Assembly (NCBI GenBank): GCA_030581615.1
Contig: JAKTTT010000118.1
Location: forward strand, 1 to 23,619
Reading direction: 5' to 3'
DNA length: 23,619 nucleotides
Source of the DNA: Alloascoidea africana
Lineage: Eukaryota; Ascomycota; Alloascoideomycetes; Alloascoideales; Alloascoideaceae
Below the pieces are notes generated by a model. That model did not search any database, was not told the origin of the DNA, and saw nothing but the letters and a program-made list of their open reading frames with translations. The position numbers and the translations under genes were made by a program. Positions 9,250 to 17,551 of this stretch are shown here, piece after piece. Within the stretch, counting starts at the first letter, position 1. The number at the start of each line of letters is the position of its first letter.

Positions 9250-11509
9250 TTACCATTTTCCAAACCCGGCGGTTTCCTTGACTGCAATTGCCAACTTTTC
9301 TGATAGCATTTCATAGCTAGAGTACTTCGGTAATACCAGCGTGTTAAAACATGCATGACTTTTGGGTAAATGATCGGGCTTCCCCGATTTTTGAATTGTG
9401 AATTTATGTGTCTTGCTTCCGGAACTCAAATCCCTGAATCCTGTCAACGGTAGCCTTGAGCTCCCAGTGGTGAACTGCAAAAGCTTCGATTGCTGGTCTG
9501 CATTCCAGCTTTCCACACACTGCCAAAACCATGTTATTATAACATCTGTTGGTTTATACCCAGTATACTGTGTGTTTAACTTCCAGTCGACAATGTCAAA
9601 CTGAGTAACGCCCAGACCACATATCAATATTTCCAACTCTTCTGGGGTAAATTCGTAAAGCGAACTGATTGGAATTATTTCATGAAATCCCTCAGAAAAA
9701 CGTTGGTACAGAGTAGCACTTCGTCCCATTAGCTTCCATTCAGTTACAAGCGTGACATAATCCAGTTTATTTGAGTTTGTAACACTCACATTTCTACCAT
9801 TCGGAATTAGATCAATGGTTTCAACTCCGCCTGATTTTTTGGGCTCGTCAAGTGCAAAAGTTAGACCCAAATCTTTAGGATCATTTTCCGAAATCCATAC
9901 CAAGCTATTATAAAATTGCTCGTCCACAGATTTTATATCGTTAACCCCTAGTTCCTGACCAAGAATCAACTTGTATAGTGAACCTGAAAAGGCTGTGTTT
10001 AAATAGTGCTTGTAATAAATGCACATAGCAACTATTCTTCCAACAAAATGCGCATAGTTCATTGTAAGCTCTTGCGACTCTGGATCGAACCCATCGTACC
10101 TCAGTTGTAACCTGTAGTTTTCCGTACTTCCATACTCAAATAGGGATTCAGAATGGTCAAAAATCATGGTAGAGATGGAGTGGAAGAAATCTTTCGACAC
10201 CCCACCCGCGTCAACACCTTTTTCACCAAGAAACTTGATAAGTAGTGACTTCTTTTTCAGCTTTTCAGGAAGTTGACACATGACTGATTCAAAAGCCGTC
10301 ATTACCAGAGCTTCTCTTATCACATTTATATAGCACCTGCCACGTCTCTTACCAAAACTCTGATGAAATCGTTGTGCTTTTTCATTAAACAGCCCGATAT
10401 TCTCAGTGCGCTTTAATTCCCTAACAAGGTCGTCAAATTCTCCGGTTGAGTAACTGCTATTCTCTTCACCACCAATAGAAGTACCATTTGTAGGGCCAAC
10501 CGAGTTTGTGCTTCGTTTTTTTCTCAGTGATTGAGGTTTAACTTCAAGGAATTGGTCTCCTCCAGAATTACCGCTACTTACGGAGTCATGAGGTTCTGCG
10601 TTTTCATTTGAAGCAATGCTTGGGATAAAAGCGCCTGCAAAGATGCCCTGTATATTATTAAAGTAGTTATTTTTTCCCGTTTCGATCTTATTCCAGTCCA
10701 CGGTAGGAGGTTTTGTGATAGATATAGTAAGCCCTCCACGCACAGATGACGATTTTGACTTAGAAGGGGACAAATATCGTTGGATTGTAACTAAATTTAC
10801 AAGCAAAGGGTTAGTATACTTTCAGAAGAAGGAGATGAGAATAGATCATAGTAACTTACTCTCATTAATCCTCGCTTGATCCAATTCTGTAATTGGAGTT
10901 ACTGCCATTTCGCCCAAGAACCCACCATCCTTTTTCCCTTTTAGTTCGCGATATTGGTCTCGGACTTGGAACGTTAATATCGTTTTTTTGGACACCTCTC
11001 TGTAACTTCAGGTTAGCGATTGAGATGATCAGTTAAATGGAAGACCAACTCTTACAAGGCAATTTGACGATCCCAAGAAGGATACAATGATTTGGGGCAC
11101 ACATTAGTGCATGCCTCCCATTTCAGCTTGTCGCCACTACCATTTGAGCTATAGACCTCAACATAAGGATCCGGTGACCCTTTCAATTTGGTTGTTAATA
11201 TGACTGTATCAAGGGCATTTGAGTAAAATCCAGGGTAGTAAACATCTTTTTGAAAAGAATAATCGAGAGTAATGAACACTTACGAAATATTGATTTTACA
11301 TATAATCCTTCAGCAGCAACAACTACAAACCGCGAATCACTCTATCATGGTTAATCAAAGTCATTCGAGCGGGAAACTTTTTGTAATAGTCATAAACTTG
11401 CTTGTAAGTAAGATGGGTATCTTTTCACTCCTGAAGCCATAGTGTTAGATTAGAATGCTATTTTGAAGCCTAAAATGAAACGGTTGGCCGTTGCATACCT
11501 ATCCGCCAT
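9250..11509 (-). CDS. C2-HECT E3 ubiquitin ligase, Nedd4/Rsp5-related, no WW domain
   Basis: HECT ligases take ubiquitin from an E2 onto a catalytic cysteine and pass it to substrates. Five exons (11499-11509, 11284-11339, 11056-11179, 10860-10999, 9250-10790) give 623 residues with all phases agreeing. The introns are 11340-11498, 11180-11283 (branch TATTAAC), 11000-11055 (branch GCTAACC) and 10791-10859 (TACTAAC at 10810-10816). The C2 domain (about 1-110) reads VVVAAEGLYVKSIFRSPDPY across a junction and later GGFLGEM, closely like Rsp5. The linker (111-255) is Ser/Asn-rich. The HECT domain (about 260-623) has DAGGVSKDFF, LLQFTTGSSRLPLTGF and LPKSHACFNTLVLP with catalytic Cys591, and ends in GFGKW with the family's Phe at -4. 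Rsp5 is about 809 residues with three WW domains; none is present here. The 11-nt first exon is the least certain part. Confidence 0.88.
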
Positions 11510-12258
11510 GTTTACTCTCATTAGACATCAAAAAGAGAGAGGGAGTGTGTACTGATATGGATGATTGAGCTCATCTGTGATAAGAGGCAGTTCCAATTGT
11601 TGTGGGTGAATGGAAGTTAGTCCCTCTAACACTTCTAGCAGTTTCTGGTGGCCAGGGCTGGTATCAGCCTGACTAATAATTGTTCCACAAGCCTACGGCA
11701 TAGGGAACATAGGGGGAATAGAGATCCCTCAGATTGCAAGTAAAAATAGTTGTGGTTTAGTTGTTTTACAAAGAAGCGGCCAGGAGTAGGAAGCTATCTT
11801 TTCTCGAGTCTATTTGTTGCAATTTGAAGAAACTATTGATCTTACCAGTCAAAAAGAACTTTGTGAGACTACAATAATTTTCTGATTTGAACCTCTGGGA
11901 TTATCCTCTCATTTAAAAAGCTTGTAGCTCTGATTTTTGGTTCACCGGATATTATGCGTGGTGCTTTGGAAAACCATTAACACCATTTTTTTTCAACGCT
12001 TTGCAAAATAATAAGCTGCCCTGAATTATAAAGACGAGAATCGATGGCCAAATTAAATCCTTACAAAACTGTATAGATTGTATAGCCCTGCAATTGTTAA
12101 TTTGTACGTAATGGAACCTCTGATTGGCGATTAGTGGTCAGAAATCGGGGCGTTTTGCTTTCCTCAAAATGCATCATATCGACAAATGCTTGGCCTTTTG
12201 ATAACAGATTAAAAGTGTAATCGTGCACGAGCTCTATTGTTAGCTCCTGATTTTAACT

Positions 12259-12273
12259 TTACGTCATCATTGG
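12259..12273 (-). promoter_or_regulatory. CCAAT box next to an ATF/CREB-like site
   Basis: On the minus strand the sequence reads CCAATGATGACGTAA, a CCAAT box followed directly by TGACGTAA, which matches ATF/CREB and some AP-1-type bZIP sites. It lies about 750 bp upstream of the HECT gene on the same strand. CCAAT-binding complexes are known to work beside bZIP factors in fungi. Use of this site is not shown; a single match in AT-rich DNA can be chance. Confidence 0.3.
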
Positions 12274-13514
12274 ACCGCCTTACAGCTTAGGCAATTTTTG
12301 CAATGGGGAATCAAGAGGCTCGCGCTCTATCTGGCAGCCTGGTGAGAGTTCATTCCATTTAACCCTTGGGTTTGGATTAGAAGCGGGTCAATGTTTATAT
12401 TGTGAACAGAAACTAACAATAAGGAAAGGAAAAACAGGAAAGTTGCATAGCAAGCAGAACCCCTTACACTCAAAACCCTGTCTAACGAGACGGCCGTCAA
12501 ACATTCTTAAAATACGTTCATTTCTTTATCAAATCACTCAATTCAAGCTATGAATTACTGTAGAATTTCAAGATCTTTCATTAGAATTTTGGTGGAATTC
12601 CGGTAGTGTAAGAGCTCCACTCAACAAAAAATGCTTTTCCCGTATATGGTCCTGAACAACTCTCAAGGCTTCCAGCTTTATTGGTACGCCGTGTACGACC
12701 AAGAAGCTGAGTTGTTTGCCTGTCTTAATTTATTTTTCAGCGTTTAGATTGATTATGAATAAGAAACAAAACAGGTATACTTTTGGCCACAGCTATACTT
12801 ATCCTTAGCTATACTTATTGCAGATATACAAACGGCGACCTAGTAAAATTTCAAAATCCACCTAATAGGGAAAAAAAGTTGAGATCTGTGGTCTTATTTC
12901 ACTTTGAATGCTCGTGATACCAGCATTACAACAATTTTGCATAGGCCATGACTTTTTTACATTTTAAATGTTTTATCAACTTTAGATACTTAATTGTTTA
13001 ACTATACCTAAAAAAGTACTCTCCAATCAGGATTGAAAGTATTTTGAAATGTTATGTTGCTTTTGTGAAGTGTTTATTATGTTATTCTTGGGCGGTCTGA
13101 ACTTTAATACTTCACTCAACCTTAGAGCTGAGAAACAACTCTTTTATCTATAGCAAACACGCGCCACTCCTGAAAAGATGTTCCAGTTGAAAAGAAGCGG
13201 CTGGTGGTGGCCCAATTGATTAATGTGTGCTTTTGATTTTTTCTGCTGTACTATTGGCATTCTCTTAAGAAAATAGTTGGCGTGAAAAACGGTCGCACTC
13301 TTCAAGTACAAGAAAAGCAGTTTGTGGTGCCTCCTAGGTATAAAACAAACGATTATTTTGTTGCTGGAAACACGGCAAAACATTAAATAGATTAATTCTG
13401 TACTGCATTGGCACTCGGCTATGTTTTGGGTATGTTATCCTAGATTTTGTATTGGTCAATTCTCCACTGACCAGATGAAGAACGTGTTTGTGTTTTAGAA
13501 AATCCGGATCCTTA

Positions 13515-13740
13515 TTGAGTTTGATGGCGTCTCCTCCCCGCTCGCCATACTATGCAGGGCACGCTTCAATTTCTAGTCCTGCTGCGGCCCTGAGGGGAGC
13601 AAATCTTGCGATCTGGGGTTTCACCTTCATTTTACTGGCCGTTACATGTCTTGATTCACCCGAGGGGATATAATAACAGGTACAGAAGGCAAAGCCCAAT
13701 TGCCAGACCGTAACGGAATTGCTGTGCCGTTCCGCGAGTA
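13515..13740. other. GC-rich island of unknown origin
   Basis: This stretch is clearly richer in G and C than the surrounding gap. It is open on the plus strand for 61 codons (13488-13673), with a hydrophobic segment near its end. On the minus strand it is open for 68 codons (13553-13756), and that frame continues for another 71 codons after one stop. I do not recognise either product. It could be an inserted fragment, an eroded exon or a structured RNA. Confidence 0.35.
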
Positions 13741-15474
13741 AACGATAGCCTCCTAATTATGTACAAAAAGTATTAGGGATTGTAGACATTTGACCATTTT
13801 TCGGTAAACTATTGATGATACTATTTTTCCTTTTTGTAGTGAGGCTCTACAAAAGGAAACCAACAAATCTCAGCATTCAACGTAAAAATATGCTTAAATT
13901 AAAGTTCGTTTACGAAACGCTGTGACTAGGTTTCCTCTGGTATCAATGCATATAAGAGATGCGTATTCTGTTCCTCCCAATTGATTTCAACCATAAAAGG
14001 CAGACCGAAATTTACTTTAGTTTTGATTCTAAACCAGGTTCAAACGGGGGTTATGAATAATAGCTATCATAAAGTGTTAATAGTAAAATATTCTGTAAAA
14101 ACTGTTTAGCTTTTTGCACTTTCTTGGGTCTTGTTCATAGAATGCGATGGGTTTCAACCTTTGAACTGATCCTAGGAATAACCCCACTTCAGCTGTCTTT
14201 ACCAGCTCTTATTAAAACGTAGATCGGCATTTAATGGCTATAATCCCTCCATTATGGACGTTGACGCCGTTGACACTTCGTTTTAAACTGCAGCATTTGG
14301 CTGAATAGCAAAAATGAGGTAGAAAGGATTGTTTAAAAGGAGAACGGAGATTGACGTTATTGCGTAAAGATACAAAACTCGGTACAGAGGGGTGGAGATT
14401 ATAGAGTGAGGAGAAACTGAACTGAAAATAGCTAAGTAAGATACCTGTTAGAACCTCATTAGCTTTCTGAAACAACGACATTCGAATTGAAGCGATGTGC
14501 AAGCCACAGATCTAACGCATGTCATTCAACCACCAAAATGATCCATCACATAACGTTATCGTTTCCTACCAAAAGAACCTCAAAGTTAGTCAGCAGTCAA
14601 AGAAAAAGACTAAAGCGACCGTAAATGAGTGTTGCAAAATCTGCACAACTACGTATCTTCATTCCATTTGTTGCAAACTAGAAAATGAGAAGGCACGGCT
14701 TGGTAAACATCACGGAATATCTCCACTTCCTAATTGCCAAGATTATCCTGAAAAATTTCACCCATCTTTTCAACCCCTCAAATATATTAAAACTAATGAG
14801 GTTGCTAAAACAGATTTACAATATCGGAAGAAAGGGAAAGGAAGTTTCCGACTAAAAATGGTTCAATGCCCTACATTTGGTGGTAGAGGATTTGGAAACA
14901 GTTACTTTCACTACTGAGAAGTGCCTCCACTTTCTGATTGAAAAATGTACCCTCACAAATTTCAGTAAATCTCCTTTGCCCCTCAGTGAAGTAGAAATGA
15001 GGATTTCCACTTAGAAGCTTTTCAGAATCTGTTGAAAGAGAGGAAACAGTAACTAAACAACTGAAAAGCAAAAGCATTGTTAGTTTGGTGTAAAAGCTAA
15101 AATCCTTTTCAAAACAAAGTTTGTTTGCAAGTAACCCTCGACCAAGTTTAAATTATCTCAGGATTAATCGTTGGAATCGCCAGTAGACATTCAATGCAAT
15201 GCTATTAGTATCATATAAACTAAGAAACACTAAAAAAAATAGCAAAAGTCAAACTCTAGATAGTTTACCTATTTAGGAGACAATATAAAATGACACCTTT
15301 AAACTTCCCGAGTACTTCTGGAGTTTAATAAAGCCGTGCCTCCAGCTATTTCTTACTGTATCTTTGAAAGCAGCCTAATTGAAAGAAACGAACAAAAATC
15401 TTGGCAAACGAAATGACAGCAACTAAAAGAAAGCACTGAAGACTTTAAAAACTAATCTTGTGAAAGGAGATCAC

Positions 15475-15484
15475 TATAAATATA
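15475..15484 (+). promoter_or_regulatory. TATA box of the lipase gene
   Basis: TATAAATATA lies about 65-75 bp upstream of the lipase ATG. A T-rich and A-rich leader with TTGTTCAACAGG follows, giving a short 5' leader in the usual yeast range. Confidence 0.55.
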
Positions 15485-15548
15485 TGCAATTTCCTTGAAT
15501 AACACAAATTTGTTCAACAGGATATCAAATCTATAGACTTATCTATCA

Positions 15549-16664
15549 ATGTTCTTAAGAACTATTTCCCTGATTACTTGGTTCTTGCTACCCTTTGCAT
15601 TGGCCGGAAACTCTTTCACTCTTGATAAAATCCCCAAAGAAGAAGGGGACTATATCTATAGCGAGTTTATCAGATACAGCAAGTTTCAGTCTTTATCATA
15701 TTGTCTTTTCAATACCGGTTGGAATGTCAATGACAGCGCTTGTCCTTTATACTGCGGTGAATCAGATTTTGATCAAGTTGAGTTTATTGGATACACTACA
15801 CCTTCTCAGCACCTTTCCTTGAACATTACTGCTCTGTTCTATGTTGATCATCAAACTAAAGAAAAAATTGTTATTTTCAGAGGCTCGGTTCGACCAGAGG
15901 ATTGGGTTATAGATTTTACTCTGCTTCCTGTTCCATATACTCCTATCGTTGTTGAAAATGGTATTGTGACTTCCGACACTAGTGGTCTTCTGGTTCACCA
16001 AGGGTTTCATGAAGCTACTACGTCAACCTGGCCAATTATCAATGAAACTTTCTCCCAGATGGATGAAGAATATCCTGACTATAGTACCACGGTTCTTGGC
16101 CATTCACTTGGTGGAGCAATTGCTCAATTGGCCAGTATTGAATTTGCACTCCTTGGTCATAATCCTCTTGTTATTACCTTTGGTTCTCCTTCGGTCGGAA
16201 ATGACAAGTTTGCCCAATATATCGATGGCTTGATCGATCCAAAAGCTGGGTTTGAAAGCACCAAGAATGGTAAGTTGAAGGGTAATATAAGACACGTTCA
16301 CAACCTCGATATTATTCCTCTGCTTCCAGCTCCTCCCTTATATAGGCATGCCGGCATTCAAGTTTTTATTGGAGTGAGTGACGGTGTAAATCCTCAAAAG
16401 CAACAACTAGTCTTCTGTGATCCGAGTTCCAACCAGATTCTATGTGATGGTCTAAAAAAGGGAAGTCCCAACCCTGTTGAAATCCTGCGAGGCGGACTGT
16501 TCCTTTACATACTGGATCAGCATTTGGATTACTATATCGATTTGAGCAAGTGCTTTTTTGGTGATAACTTGGATAACTTTATATCATATTTCCAATCAAC
16601 TCTGGCAACTATTCTTCAATTTAAGCCTAATCTCCCACCAGGATTTGATATCATTAGAGGATAG
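15549..16664 (+). CDS. Secreted triacylglycerol lipase, class 3 (LIP2-like)
   Basis: This enzyme hydrolyses triglycerides outside the cell. The 371-residue protein starts with a signal peptide (about residues 1-19, hydrophobic TISLITWFLLPFALA ending before GNSF). The catalytic triad fits Ser186 in GHSLGGA, Asp254 in HNLDIIPLLP and His325 in DQHLDYYI. RGSVRPEDW supplies the oxyanion-loop region and ITFGSPSVGND follows the nucleophile. Cys52, 65, 69, 290, 299 and 335 could form disulfides. The arrangement, including the His-Leu-x-Tyr-Tyr context near the end, is close to Yarrowia LIP2-type lipases. After the His region this protein has about 40 further residues, which are not in LIP2 as I recall it. 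N-glycosylation sites include NIT and NET. There is no intron. Confidence 0.93.
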   Translation: MFLRTISLITWFLLPFALAGNSFTLDKIPKEEGDYIYSEFIRYSKFQSLSYCLFNTGWNVNDSACPLYCGESDFDQVEFIGYTTPSQHLSLNITALFYVDHQTKEKIVIFRGSVRPEDWVIDFTLLPVPYTPIVVENGIVTSDTSGLLVHQGFHEATTSTWPIINETFSQMDEEYPDYSTTVLGHSLGGAIAQLASIEFALLGHNPLVITFGSPSVGNDKFAQYIDGLIDPKAGFESTKNGKLKGNIRHVHNLDIIPLLPAPPLYRHAGIQVFIGVSDGVNPQKQQLVFCDPSSNQILCDGLKKGSPNPVEILRGGLFLYILDQHLDYYIDLSKCFFGDNLDNFISYFQSTLATILQFKPNLPPGFDIIRG

Positions 16665-17551
16665 TTATCATTACTTCGGTTATATATAAGCCTTTTAGAT
16701 ATGCTCTTTGATTGTAATTTGATCTTGACCAACAATAAAAACATTTATTGGTTTAAACCTAGAGCATCACGACTTTCCTGTCTTGGGAGAAACAAATTGA
16801 TAGCTCCTAAAACGTCTAAAAGTGCAAAAACATATTCTCTTCACTTTCCTTCTACAGCCATGATCATCTTTTATGAAATTGAAGGGCGAGATAAGCCAAC
16901 AATTCATTATCCAAAATGTTGATTCTTGATGGCACGCCATTCGCCATAATAGTTCACCCTACATGTACACTCACTGTTGGCTAAGTTTGAACTCTCTGAT
17001 TCTATAAAGCCTACAAGCTGCTAATCAATCAGAGTTCTTGTTAACCATGTTTATGGTCAATTGTACACTGAGACCCAACCTGGTTTGGTATGCTCAAAAG
17101 AGGTATTGTACTGAAAACAATTGAGTAGGCGATTTGATATCAAGATAAAGTGTTTAATCTTTCATTATTACCGCTGGAATTCCAGCGGAAAATTAAGTAA
17201 TCTGCTTGCATAATTTGAAAGGGATATCTCTGGTATCAGAACTTGAACGTCTGTATCTGTTTGAAGTTCTTTTCCAAGATTGCTTCCTCAATTCATCGAT
17301 GACCAGCTAACCTATCCAGCATTCATCTGTTCTCTTCAACCCCTTCCTTCTAGCTCCAATGCATATCTAACACTTGGACGTCAGGACCAGCACGGTGCTG
17401 ACATTTACTCTATACACAGTAAATTTTAGAATAGTGTGCCAGTAGGCGCTATCCATCACAATGAGAACAGCACAATTCATTGGACTTGACCAAGATTTCT
17501 TTGGCATAGGAGCGTGTATCAATCATTATAGAGCACATTTCTTCAGAAGAT
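16665..17551. other. Intergenic region between lipase and 5-phosphatase genes
   Basis: This spacer of nearly 900 bp holds the lipase terminator (an AT-rich TATATATAAG follows the stop) and the 5-phosphatase promoter. A 73-codon frame at 16701-16922 has no recognisable family. An ATG at 17461 opens a 54-codon frame that ends at 17625, overlapping the start of the next gene in another frame. Confidence 0.5.

Larger units (their letters stand above)
11510..15548. other. Four-kilobase gene-poor gap between HECT and lipase genes
   Basis: No recognisable gene is present in this divergent spacer, which is very long for a yeast. It must hold the promoters of both flanking genes. Inside are a CCAAT plus ATF/CREB-like site (12259-12273), a GC-rich island (about 13515-13740) and the lipase TATA box. 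Short frames at 14519-14917 (+), 14212-14502 (-) and 14871-15077 (-) have no family signature. The last begins inside a sequence resembling a branch site plus 3' splice site (ACTAAC at 15079-15084, CAG ending at 15061), so its ATG is doubtful. I saw no tRNA or spliceosomal RNA. Confidence 0.5.

Noticed and set aside
14519-14917. Lysine-rich 132-codon frame
   Set aside because: No recognisable domain. It overlaps another candidate on the opposite strand, and the composition is like the surrounding AT-rich DNA.
14871-15077. 68-codon minus-strand frame with a signal-peptide-like start
   Set aside because: Its ATG lies between a branch-site-like ACTAAC and a pyrimidine-CAG, so the hydrophobic start is probably just a pyrimidine-rich tract. 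No family was recognised.
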